Source: Kaistella haifensis DSM 19056
GTDB taxonomy: Bacteria > Bacteroidota > Bacteroidia > Flavobacteriales > Weeksellaceae
Reading direction: 5' to 3'
Length of the DNA: 64,000 nucleotides
Assembly: GCF_000735695.2 (NCBI RefSeq)
Contig: NZ_JASZ02000003.1
Coordinates: 62,001 to 126,000 of the forward strand
The notes under the pieces are model-generated. The model did not search any database, was not told the DNA's origin, and saw nothing but the letters and a program-made list of their open reading frames with translations. A program made the position numbers and the translations under genes. Of the stretch, positions 52,755-60,207 are shown in pieces. The number at the start of each line of letters is the position of its first letter. Position 1 is the first letter of the stretch.

Positions 52755-52776
52755 GTTTCTGAAACCTATGAGGTTT
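52744..52776. repeat. Perfect palindrome right of the RAYT gene
   Basis: Two 16-bp arms, AAACCTCATAGGTTTC (52744-52759) and GAAACCTATGAGGTTT (52761-52776), one base apart. Compared with the left palindrome, arm positions 7 and 16 differ, each with a compensating change in the other arm. The RAYT stop codon falls inside the left arm. Confidence 0.9.
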
Positions 52777-52813
52777 AACTACAGCTAGACAGCTAACTAA
52801 CCAACAACCAACC

Positions 52814-54673
52814 ATGAAAAAACTACTCTTATTATTGTCGCTATACATCAGCACGACGTTGATCGCCCAAATCCAGAAAGTAGAACCCGCCTTCTGGTGG
52901 AAAGGGATGAAAAATCCCGAACTCCAGATTATGGTTTATGGAAAGGATATTTCCAAATATGCGGTAGAACTTTCCGATCAAATCCCGGTTAAAGATCTTA
53001 CCAAAACTGAAAACCCAAATTATGTATTCATCACCGTGAATACCAATGAAATCAACAATTCTCTTTTTAGAATTAATTTTAAAGAAAATAATAAAACCGT
53101 TTATTCCTACAAATACGAACTCAAAAGTAGAAAACCCAATTCTGCTAACAGACCTTCATATTCTTCGAAAGATGTGATGTATCTTATTATGCCCGATCGG
53201 TTTGCAAACGGAAATCCTTCAAATGATTCCCAAAAAAATCTTACCGATAAAGCGAATAGAAACGAACCGACTGGAAGACACGGGGGCGATTTACGCGGTA
53301 TTATCAATAATCTTGATTATCTTCAAAATTTGGGTGCAACTGCGCTTTGGCTGACTCCGGTGAACGAAGACAACGAAAAAAGAACTTCCTACCACGGCTA
53401 TGCACAAACTGATCTTTACCAAATCGATGGTAGATACGGAACCAACGAAGAATATCTGGAACTTTCCCGAGCACTGCAAAAACGCGGGATGATGCTTATT
53501 CAGGATTATGTGACTAATCATTGGGGAATTTCGCATTGGCTGATTCAGGATTTGCCGACCAAAGATTGGATTCACCAATTTGCGGATGGCGAAGGAAAAT
53601 ATGGTTTCAAAAGATCCAATTACAGGATCACTTCGCAGTTTGATACGAATGTCGCTGATATCGACAAAAAAGAAGCATTAAACGGTTGGTTCGATACCAC
53701 AATGCCCGATTTGAATCAAAGTAATCCTTTGGTTTTGAAATATTTAACCCAAAACGCAATTTGGTGGATTGAATATGCGGAACTCGGCGGTTTACGCGTT
53801 GACACTTATCCGTACAACGACAAAGTAGCGATGGCAAAATGGGCAAAAGCCATCACAGACGAATATCCAAATTTCAATATCGTGGGCGAAGCTTGGATGT
53901 ACAATCCGGCACATATTTCTTATTGGCAAAAAAATTCAAAGATTGCCGAGATTGATGGCTATAATTCCAATTTACCGGCAGTGATGGATTTTACTTTGTA
54001 CACCGATTTACCTTCTGCATTGAAGGATGAAGACGGTTGGGACAAAGGGATGATTAAAATTTACAACTCCTTCGGAAACGATTTTCTTTATCCCGACATC
54101 AATAACATTTTGGTCTTTTTTGAAAACCATGATACCGAAAGATTCAATGAAATCTTCAATGGAGATTCCAGGTATTACAAAATGGCATTGACCTTAATTT
54201 CCACCGTTCGTGGGATTCCGCAGATTTATTACGGTTCCGAAATTGGGCTGCGTGGCGAAAAATCCAAAGGCGATGCCGATATCCGAAGAGATTTCCCCGG
54301 CGGCTGGAAAGGTGATCCCCAAAATGCCTTCAATCCTCAGACGCGTACGGCAGAACAGAAAGATTTCCATGATTTTACCCAAAAGATGCTGAAATGGCGA
54401 AAAAGCAAAGACGTGATCCACAACGGAAAAACCAAACATTATATGCCGAAAGAAAAGGTATATGTCTATTTCCGTTACAACGAAAAAGAAAAAGTTATGG
54501 TGGTGATTAATAATAACGAAAAAGATCAAACTCTCGATTTAAGCCGTTTCGCGGAATCTTTATCAGGCGTTTCTGCGGGAAAAGATGTAATTTCCGGAAA
54601 GGATTTTTCGGTAAATGCACAAAATAAACTCACCGTTTCGGGGAAATCTTCTTTGATTTTAGAGTTGAATTAA
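52814..54673 (+). CDS. GH13 alpha-amylase/cyclomaltodextrinase-like enzyme
   Basis: A 619-residue secreted enzyme with a signal peptide (LLLLSLYISTTLIAQ) and no lipobox, so probably periplasmic. An N-terminal beta domain (about 20-105, cyclomaltodextrinase type) precedes the GH13 barrel. The catalytic residues are Asp330 (GLRVDTYPY), Glu359 (VGEAWM) and Asp440 (FENHDTERF). The C-terminal domain is Ser/Thr rich and ends LTVSGKSSLILELN. It would cleave alpha-1,4 glucan or cyclodextrin, giving substrate for the GH97 enzyme. The exact specificity is not readable. The RAYT gene separates it from GH97. Confidence 0.93.
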   Translation: MKKLLLLLSLYISTTLIAQIQKVEPAFWWKGMKNPELQIMVYGKDISKYAVELSDQIPVKDLTKTENPNYVFITVNTNEINNSLFRINFKENNKTVYSYKYELKSRKPNSANRPSYSSKDVMYLIMPDRFANGNPSNDSQKNLTDKANRNEPTGRHGGDLRGIINNLDYLQNLGATALWLTPVNEDNEKRTSYHGYAQTDLYQIDGRYGTNEEYLELSRALQKRGMMLIQDYVTNHWGISHWLIQDLPTKDWIHQFADGEGKYGFKRSNYRITSQFDTNVADIDKKEALNGWFDTTMPDLNQSNPLVLKYLTQNAIWWIEYAELGGLRVDTYPYNDKVAMAKWAKAITDEYPNFNIVGEAWMYNPAHISYWQKNSKIAEIDGYNSNLPAVMDFTLYTDLPSALKDEDGWDKGMIKIYNSFGNDFLYPDINNILVFFENHDTERFNEIFNGDSRYYKMALTLISTVRGIPQIYYGSEIGLRGEKSKGDADIRRDFPGGWKGDPQNAFNPQTRTAEQKDFHDFTQKMLKWRKSKDVIHNGKTKHYMPKEKVYVYFRYNEKEKVMVVINNNEKDQTLDLSRFAESLSGVSAGKDVISGKDFSVNAQNKLTVSGKSSLILELN

Positions 54674-54799
54674 AAATGGTAACAGCGTTCTTTTTGTAAT
54701 AAAATTACAGTGCTGTCTCTTTAATATAGATAGAAAAATCAACGTAAAAAAATTATTGTGTCATTGTCTTTGTTTAATAAAATAGTTAAAACCGTTACT

Positions 54800-55327
54800 A
54801 TGAAAAAAATAACTTTTATTGGAATATTATTATTAATTTTCAATTTTTCCGGAACAGTTTCCGCACAAAATAAAGGTTTTTACGAAAACGTCCAGAAGAA
54901 AAATGTCGCTAAAGTTCTAGACGATTTGAATGCTTTTGCGGCAGCAGCAGATTACAAAAATTATTTCGATCTTTATGCCGAAGAATCTACTTTCATTGGT
55001 ACCGACGCTACGGAAGTATGGAATAAAAAAGAATTCATGGTTTGGGCAAAGCCATTTTTCGATAGCGGCAAGGCATGGAATTTCACTTCGCTGAAAAGAA
55101 ATATCACCTTTAGCAAAGATGGTACCTACGCTTGGTTTGATGAACTTTTAGATACCCAGATGAAAATTTGCCGCGGCTCCGGAGTTCTAGAAAAAATTGG
55201 TGGCAAATGGAAAATCCGACAATATGTCCTTTCTATGACGATTCCAAACGACAACGTCGACGAAGTTACCAAAATCAAAGCATCTGAAGAAGATGCGTAT
55301 ATCAACCAACTGAAATCACAAAAATAA
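54800..55327 (+). CDS. NTF2/SnoaL-like exported protein
   Basis: A 175-residue protein started at the ATG at 54800 (MKKITFIGILLLIFNFSG); a TTG 14 codons earlier is in frame but lacks reason. A signal peptide ends near TVSAQ. The rest fits a SnoaL-like (SnoaL_3) cone fold: VLDDLNAFAAAADYKNYFDLYAEESTFIGTDATEVWNKKEFMVWA and WKIRQYVLSMTIPND. Such proteins bind small ligands or act as enzymes; the function is unknown. It lies within the starch locus, 126 bp after the GH13 gene and 85 bp before the transporter gene. Confidence 0.8.
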   Translation: MKKITFIGILLLIFNFSGTVSAQNKGFYENVQKKNVAKVLDDLNAFAAAADYKNYFDLYAEESTFIGTDATEVWNKKEFMVWAKPFFDSGKAWNFTSLKRNITFSKDGTYAWFDELLDTQMKICRGSGVLEKIGGKWKIRQYVLSMTIPNDNVDEVTKIKASEEDAYINQLKSQK

Positions 55328-55412
55328 GCTCAAAAAAAATCGACGTGATTATTCATCATTGATAATTTAAAAATTTAAAATCATTCATCATATTTAATCC
55401 TCATAACAAATT

Positions 55413-56795
55413 ATGGCAAAAAAAATAAAACCAAACCTCAGTATCGCTCAAATTATCAATATGAGTATGGGGTTTCTCGGAATCCAAATGGCATTTGGTC
55501 TGCAGAACGGAAATGCTAGTAGAATCTTAGCCAACCTCGGCGCCGATGTTCACGAGCTTTCCTGGTTCTGGTTGGTAGCACCTATTACGGGCTTAATTGT
55601 ACAGCCTATTATCGGTCACATGGGTGATAATACCTGGAGTCCGCTCGGCAGAAGAAAACCGTATTTCCTCATTGGCGCAGTGCTTTGCGCAATCGGACTG
55701 GTTCTTTTACCCAACGCCGCGTCAGTAACTCATTTAATCGCAGCCAATGTTTTATTGCTGGCAGTAATTTTCTTAGCCATGATGGATTTCTCCGTCAATA
55801 TCGCCATGGAACCTTTCCGTGCGCTGGTCGGGGATATGCTGCCGAAACATCAGGGAACGCTTGGTTTTTCTATCCAGACTATCTTAATTGGAGTTGGAGC
55901 CGTTATCGGTTCAGAAATGCCGAACTGGCTCACCAAAATGGGTGTATCTAATGTCGCACCCGAAGGCTATGTGGCGGATAATGTGATTTACGCATTTTAT
56001 ATCGGTGCAGCAGTACTTATTTTGTCCATTTTATACACTATTTTCACTACCCGAGAATACTCACCTCAGGAATTTGCTGACTTTTCCGATGATAATAAAG
56101 AGCCGGAACACTCCAAATTCATGGATATTTTCAAAGATTTTGCCACCATTCCTCCTTTGATGAAAAAGTTAGGAGTCGTGCAATTCTTCTCTTGGTTTGC
56201 TTTGTTTACGATGTGGGTTTTTACAACAAGTGCTTTAGCGACTCACCATTTCGGACTTGCGCCGGATGATACTACCTCTGCAGAATTTAATAAAGCCGGT
56301 GATTTAACCGGACATTTATTTGGTCTCTATAATTTATTTGCGATTCCGTTTGCGTTTCTTTTAACTCCAATTGCCAAGGCGATTGGTAAAAAACAAACGC
56401 ACGCTTTGGCTTTATTTGCCGGTGGATTAGGTTTAATTTCTATGTTTTTCATTAAAGATACCGGAATGTTGTGGATTTCCATGGTTGGTTTAGGTTTCGC
56501 TTGGGCAAGTATTCTTGCAATGCCTTATGCAATGTTGATCGATGCTATTCCTCAAAGGAAAATGGGTGTTTACATGGGAATCTTCAATTTCTTCATCGTG
56601 ATTCCACAAATTATCAATGGTATTTTCGGAGGCCCAATTGTGAAAAATCTCTTCGGCAATATGGCCATTGATTATGTCGTAGTAGGAGGGGTTTGCATGA
56701 TTGTAGCGGCTGCGGTAACAATGTTTTTAATTAAAGATGAAACCCCCGAAACTCCAAAAGAAATTGAAGAAGAAATTCAGCAGATTCATTTTTAA
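55413..56795 (+). CDS. MFS sugar transporter, SLC45/maltose type
   Basis: A 460-residue, 12-helix transporter. Motifs MSMGFLGIQMAFGLQNGNASRILANLGADVHELSWFWLVAPITGLIVQPIIGHMGD and SPLGRRKPYFLIGAVL, with the GRRKPY turn, match the SLC45-like sucrose/maltose transporters of Bacteroidetes. Later segments IDAIPQRKMGVYMGIFNFFIVIPQII are also characteristic. It would import maltose or maltodextrin across the inner membrane with protons, completing the Sus pathway. A terminator follows. Confidence 0.9.
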   Translation: MAKKIKPNLSIAQIINMSMGFLGIQMAFGLQNGNASRILANLGADVHELSWFWLVAPITGLIVQPIIGHMGDNTWSPLGRRKPYFLIGAVLCAIGLVLLPNAASVTHLIAANVLLLAVIFLAMMDFSVNIAMEPFRALVGDMLPKHQGTLGFSIQTILIGVGAVIGSEMPNWLTKMGVSNVAPEGYVADNVIYAFYIGAAVLILSILYTIFTTREYSPQEFADFSDDNKEPEHSKFMDIFKDFATIPPLMKKLGVVQFFSWFALFTMWVFTTSALATHHFGLAPDDTTSAEFNKAGDLTGHLFGLYNLFAIPFAFLLTPIAKAIGKKQTHALALFAGGLGLISMFFIKDTGMLWISMVGLGFAWASILAMPYAMLIDAIPQRKMGVYMGIFNFFIVIPQIINGIFGGPIVKNLFGNMAIDYVVVGGVCMIVAAAVTMFLIKDETPETPKEIEEEIQQIHF

Positions 56796-56822
56796 AATAT
56801 TTTTTAAATTTATCAATTTAAG

Positions 56823-56853
56823 CGGTTCCGGTCATTATCGGAACCGTTTTTTT
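56823..56853. terminator. Terminator between the sugar transporter and DUF488 genes
   Basis: Eight-bp stem CGGTTCCG / CGGAACCG (56823-56830, 56839-56846) followed by seven T residues on the plus strand. Confidence 0.88.
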
Positions 56854-56875
56854 ATGATTTAGTTTCAGTCCAAAC

Positions 56876-57229
56876 TCAGTCCGCACGTTTTCTGATAAAT
56901 TCTTTCAGAATAGGAACCTCACTTTTTTCAAGCTCTTTCACAGAAGTCATCAGAGTTACAGTTTGATGTTTTTTAATTTCATTTAAAAATGCTTCGGTCT
57001 GAGGATTCTCATCCAATTCTCTCAAATATTTTTTACGGAAATCTTTAAAATCAATTTCTTTTCCATGATACAGTTTGCGGAGTTCATTTGAAGGTGCAAT
57101 GTCTTTCGCCCATAAATCAATTTCCGCTTTTTCTTTCGTCATTCCCCGCGGCCAAAGCCGGTCAGCCAGAACGCGGAAGCCATCTGTACTTTGTGGCTGG
57201 TCATAAATGCGTTTTTGAAAAATTTCCAT
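56876..57229 (-). CDS. DUF488 family protein
   Basis: A 117-residue protein of the DUF488 family. The sequence RIYDQPQSTDGFRVLADRLWPRGMTKEKAEIDLWAKDIAPSNELRKLYHG is the diagnostic N-terminal half (RLWPRGM), and VTLMTSVKELEKSEVPILKEFI matches the C-terminal half. The family is usually described as of uncertain function. Convergent with the sugar transporter and separated from it by a terminator, so it is probably unrelated to the starch locus. Confidence 0.93.
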   Translation of the reverse strand: MEIFQKRIYDQPQSTDGFRVLADRLWPRGMTKEKAEIDLWAKDIAPSNELRKLYHGKEIDFKDFRKKYLRELDENPQTEAFLNEIKKHQTVTLMTSVKELEKSEVPILKEFIRKRAD

Positions 57230-57331
57230 TTTTATAAATTTAAGTAAAGTTATGAATTTATCTTAAATCAATGTTTTTAGCGCCTTAATGCTCTAAATTT
57301 GCATTATTAAATCACTAAAACAATCAAAAAA

Positions 57332-58045
57332 ATGAAAACAGTTTATCATAAAGCAGACAGCAGAGGTTTCGCAGATCATGGATGGTTAAAATCCCATCAC
57401 ACCTTCAGTTTTGCCAATTATTACAACCCTGAAAGAATGAATTTCGGTGCGCTTCGCGTACTCAACGATGATCAGGTTGCTTCCGGAATGGGATTTGGAA
57501 CCCATCCACACCGCGATATGGAAATTATTTCCATTCCGTTAGAAGGCGATTTGGAGCATAAAGATTCCATGGGAACCACCGCTGTTATCAGAAAAGGTGA
57601 AATCCAGGTGATGAGTGCCGGAACCGGTGTAATGCACAGTGAATACAATAAAAACAAAGATGAATTGGTGAAATTCCTTCAGATTTGGGTGATTCCAAAT
57701 AAGATGAATGTTACCCCGCGTTATGACCAAATCAGCATTAAAGAAAACGAAAAGATCAACGATTTCCAGCAAATTCTATCGCCAAATACTGAAGATGAAG
57801 GCGTTTGGATTCATCAAAATGCATGGTTTAATATTGCAAATTTCGAAGCAGGAAATGCCAAAGAATACAAAGTGCACCAGCCCGGAAATGGGGTGTATAT
57901 TTTCGTGTTAAAAGGTTCAGCTAAAATTGGAGATCAGGTTTTAGGAACCCGCGATGGCTTCGGTATTTGGGAGACCGAAAGTTTTATTTTAGAAGCATTG
58001 GAAAATTCTGAGATTTTATTGATGGAAGTTCCAATGAATATTTAA
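57332..58045 (+). CDS. Pirin family protein (YhhW/YhaK-like)
   Basis: A 237-residue bicupin. The N-terminal metal-binding cupin is clear: GWLKSHHTFSFANYYNPERMNFGALRVLNDDQV then GFGTHPHRDMEIISIPLEGDLEHKDS, with the HPHRDME motif near residues 55-61. QVMSAGTGVMHSEYN carries the other ligands. E. coli YhhW of this family is a quercetinase. It is followed 30 bp later by the FMN reductase gene. A different paralog lies at 6208-7083, and a remnant at 4143-4334. Confidence 0.93.
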   Translation: MKTVYHKADSRGFADHGWLKSHHTFSFANYYNPERMNFGALRVLNDDQVASGMGFGTHPHRDMEIISIPLEGDLEHKDSMGTTAVIRKGEIQVMSAGTGVMHSEYNKNKDELVKFLQIWVIPNKMNVTPRYDQISIKENEKINDFQQILSPNTEDEGVWIHQNAWFNIANFEAGNAKEYKVHQPGNGVYIFVLKGSAKIGDQVLGTRDGFGIWETESFILEALENSEILLMEVPMNI

Positions 58046-58075
58046 AATTGTTATCTTTAAAAAAAAATTAAAAAA

Positions 58076-58615
58076 ATGAAAATACTCGCTTTTGCAGGAA
58101 GCAATTCTACCGTTTCAATCAACAAGAAACTCGTAACCTTTGCTTCTACATTTTTCTCTGAAAACGAGGTGGAAATTTTAGATTTAAATGATTATGAAAT
58201 GCCTATCTACAAAAGAGAAATCGAACTCGAATCCGGCATTCCACAATCCGCAACTGATTTTGCTGCGAAGATCGACGCTTCTGATTTGATTTTGCTTTCC
58301 ACTCCGGAAAATAACGGAAACTTTCCGGCTGTTTTCAAAAACCTGATGGATTGGATGTCGCGAATTAAAGGCAGAAAGATTTTTGGTGAAAAAAATATGT
58401 TCCTCATGGCAACTTCCGGTGGAGCAAGAGGCGGAGCCAGCGTTTTAGAAATTGCGCAGAAAAGATTCCCTTTCGATGGAGCGCAAGTTTTAGAAGTATT
58501 CTCGCTGCCAAAATACAGTGAAAATTTTGATCCTGAAAAAGGAATTACCGACGAAGAAAAACTTGCGGAATTGAAAGAAAAAACCGAAAGTTTAAAACAA
58601 AAAATGAATCAATAA
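58076..58615 (+). CDS. NADPH-dependent FMN reductase-like flavodoxin-fold protein
   Basis: A 179-residue flavodoxin-like oxidoreductase. The FMN phosphate loop is GSNSTVSINKKL (residues 8-19), and STPENNGNFPAVFKNLMDWMSR (near residues 76-97) is the family signature for the flavin and quinone site. ATSGGARGGASVLEIAQ follows. It would reduce FMN, quinones or other electrophiles with NADPH. Placement with a pirin gene in one operon repeats the redox theme of the first 7 kb. Terminator directly after. Confidence 0.92.
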   Translation: MKILAFAGSNSTVSINKKLVTFASTFFSENEVEILDLNDYEMPIYKREIELESGIPQSATDFAAKIDASDLILLSTPENNGNFPAVFKNLMDWMSRIKGRKIFGEKNMFLMATSGGARGGASVLEIAQKRFPFDGAQVLEVFSLPKYSENFDPEKGITDEEKLAELKEKTESLKQKMNQ

Positions 58616-58626
58616 TTAAAAATAAG

Positions 58627-58660
58627 AAAGCTGCTTTACCATCGAAGCAGCTTTTTTTTT
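58627..58660 (+). terminator. Intrinsic terminator after the FMN reductase gene
   Basis: Ten-bp stem AAAGCTGCTT / AAGCAGCTTT (58627-58636, 58645-58654) followed by T residues. Confidence 0.88.
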
Positions 58661-58722
58661 GAACAGTTTTTCAAGTTTGTGTTTTGTTATTTTTTGTTCA
58701 TATTGGCAAATTTGAAAGTTGG

Positions 58723-58757
58723 TTGACAAATTCTGTCAAACTTCTTTTTTACCTTTG
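58723..58757 (+). promoter_or_regulatory. Candidate promoter with palindromic operator for a small ORF
   Basis: TTGACA-AATTC-TGTCAA (58723-58739) is a perfect inverted repeat with six-base arms, and TACCTTTG (58750-58757) fits the Bacteroidetes -7 element. The spacing from TTG is 24 nt, a little long. The palindrome overlaps the place where a repressor would bind. Confidence 0.45.
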
Positions 58758-58781
58758 GCTAGATTTAAAATTAAAAATGAA

Positions 58782-58862
58782 ATGCATCAACTCAAAGACC
58801 TTATGAAAGTGCTCCGCGAATATCTTGCAGCACAAATTTTCATTGATAAAAGTATCCTTTAA
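58782..58862 (+). CDS. Possible 26-residue small protein
   Basis: A short frame from ATG at 58782 to TAA at 58860-58862, encoding MHQLKDLMKVLREYLAAQIF then IDKSIL. It has an amphipathic helix character (Leu, Met, Val and Ile spaced with Lys, Arg, Glu and Asp). It lies just 24 bp after a -7 element and 85 bp before a terminator, within a 319-bp gap that otherwise holds nothing. No homolog is known to me, and a frame this short can arise by chance. Confidence 0.3.
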   Translation: MHQLKDLMKVLREYLAAQIFIDKSIL

Positions 58863-58947
58863 AAACTATTATTAAAACCTTGATGAAGTAATTTTCTTTT
58901 TTATAAAAACATTAACCAAATCTAATATCATAATTAAATTACACATG

Positions 58948-58982
58948 AAGAGCGCTCCGAGGAACGCTCTTTTCTATTTTTA
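58948..58982 (+). terminator. Hairpin with T-rich tail between the small ORF and DUF808
   Basis: Stem AAGAGCG / CGCTCTT (58948-58954, 58965-58971), extended by an inner TCC/GGA pair, is followed on the plus strand by TTTTCTATTTTT. On the minus strand no T tract follows, so it serves a plus-strand transcript; this supports a transcription unit at 58750-58982. Confidence 0.65.
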
Positions 58983-59897
58983 TGCTGCTTTTTTCTTTTT
59001 TACAAATCTAAAAGCTCTTTTGAAAAGCATAAACACAGGAACCATGATTAAACCTGCGATAATTCCGAGCAAAGCTTCTCTTGTCATTGTAGGCCATTTA
59101 GGAAGGAAATGGTGATGAATCCAATCGATATTGTGGGCGAAAATTCCACCAGCAACAAGGATTAATGCTACCGTTCCGATGATACCTAATAATTTAATTA
59201 CCCACGGAAGCGCTTTTATCAATAATTCACCTAAAGTATTGATGAATCCTTTTCCACCCGATTTTCTGATGAGTTTGAATCCTGCATCATCCATTCTTAC
59301 AATCAATGCGACAATTCCATAAACGCCAACTGTAGCAATAATCGCCACGATAGAAACGGTAATGATTTCTACTAAAAATGGGTTGAACTGAGATTTTAGG
59401 GTTTCAAAACCATCTTTTGCTGAAGCCAAAGCAATAATGACAATTTCCAGGGAAAGAATAAAATCTGTTTGAATGGCAGAATTTACTTTTGCCGCTTCCT
59501 CCGCTTCACCGCCGTTATTTGGCTCTTCGATTTCCTGAACCACCTCGTGACCTTTTTTTCTGCTATGAATGAGAAATTCAATAATTTTTTCTACACCTTC
59601 GTATGCGAGATACAAACCGCCAAGAATCAAAATAACCGTGATCGCAGGTGGATAAATCCATTGCAGCAAAAAAACTACCGGAACGATGATGAGTTTATTT
59701 ATAAACGAACCTTTCATGATTTTTAGCAAAACCGGAACTTCACGCGAAGACAGAAAACCGGTCGCCTTCTCAGCGTTTACGGCAAGATCATCTCCTAAAA
59801 TTCCTGCCGTTTGTTTGGTTGCTAATTTGGATGTTACTGCGATGTCGTCCATCAGTGCAGCAATATCATCTAAGATCGCAAAAAAGCCTGAAGCCAT
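58980..59897 (-). CDS. DUF808 (YedI-like) inner membrane protein
   Basis: A 305-residue membrane protein. The start MASGFFAILDDIAALMDDIAVTSKLATKQTAGILGDDLAVNAEKATG is nearly invariant in DUF808/YedI proteins, followed by about seven hydrophobic segments (KLIIVPVVFLLQWIYP, TVILILGGLYLAYEGVE, LSLEIVIIALAS and others). The function of the family is unknown. It stands alone; the plus-strand terminator next to its stop is not clearly its own. Length is typical. Confidence 0.94.
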   Translation of the reverse strand: MASGFFAILDDIAALMDDIAVTSKLATKQTAGILGDDLAVNAEKATGFLSSREVPVLLKIMKGSFINKLIIVPVVFLLQWIYPPAITVILILGGLYLAYEGVEKIIEFLIHSRKKGHEVVQEIEEPNNGGEAEEAAKVNSAIQTDFILSLEIVIIALASAKDGFETLKSQFNPFLVEIITVSIVAIIATVGVYGIVALIVRMDDAGFKLIRKSGGKGFINTLGELLIKALPWVIKLLGIIGTVALILVAGGIFAHNIDWIHHHFLPKWPTMTREALLGIIAGLIMVPVFMLFKRAFRFVKKKKAA

Positions 59898-60206
59898 ATT
59901 GTATTTTTAGTATCGAACAAAAATAGGAATTTCAATGAGAAATCAATGCTTTGTGTTTTTGAAAAACAACCTTTTTTTTAAATCATTTTTTAATTTCGTT
60001 TAAAAATCTTATTTTCGCAGAACAAAATTTGTATCCTTGAAACCGAAAAAAATACATTCCGAGAAAGAGAATTTCCAAAATATTGGATGTGTGATTTTCG
60101 CAAATAAATACTAATGAGCCGACGTCTGAATGATTGCCGGCTTTTTTGTTCTTTATTTTCAATATTTTTCAAGTTTTTGTGAAGTAAAATTTAATAAAAA
60201 GTAAAA
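59898..60206 (+). promoter_or_regulatory. Leader of the pur genes with a hairpin and poly-U
   Basis: The 309-bp gap between DUF808 and purM has no gene. TATTTTCG at 60010-60017 is a weak -7-like element. AGCCG (60117-60121) pairs with CGGCT (60138-60142), loop of 16 nt, followed by TTTTTTG, so the leader may contain an attenuator or a terminator 60 nt before purM. Between them (60018-60116) I see no known riboswitch. The rest of the gap is A/T-rich. Confidence 0.4.
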
Positions 60207-60207
60207 A
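60189..60207 (+). repeat. Direct repeat copy 1, upstream of purM
   Basis: ATTTAATAAAAAGTAAAAA at 60189-60207 touches the purM start codon; the identical 19 bases occur at 61899-61917 just before purH. It probably carries the translation initiation signals. Confidence 0.7.

Noticed and set aside
54758-54799. TTG start of the NTF2-like protein at 54758
   Set aside because: The ATG at 54800 gives a clean signal peptide directly; the upstream residues do not resemble one.
60018-60147. ZTP or purine riboswitch before purM
   Set aside because: Conserved cores of those riboswitches were not found, and the short stem with a 16-nt loop is too simple to assign.
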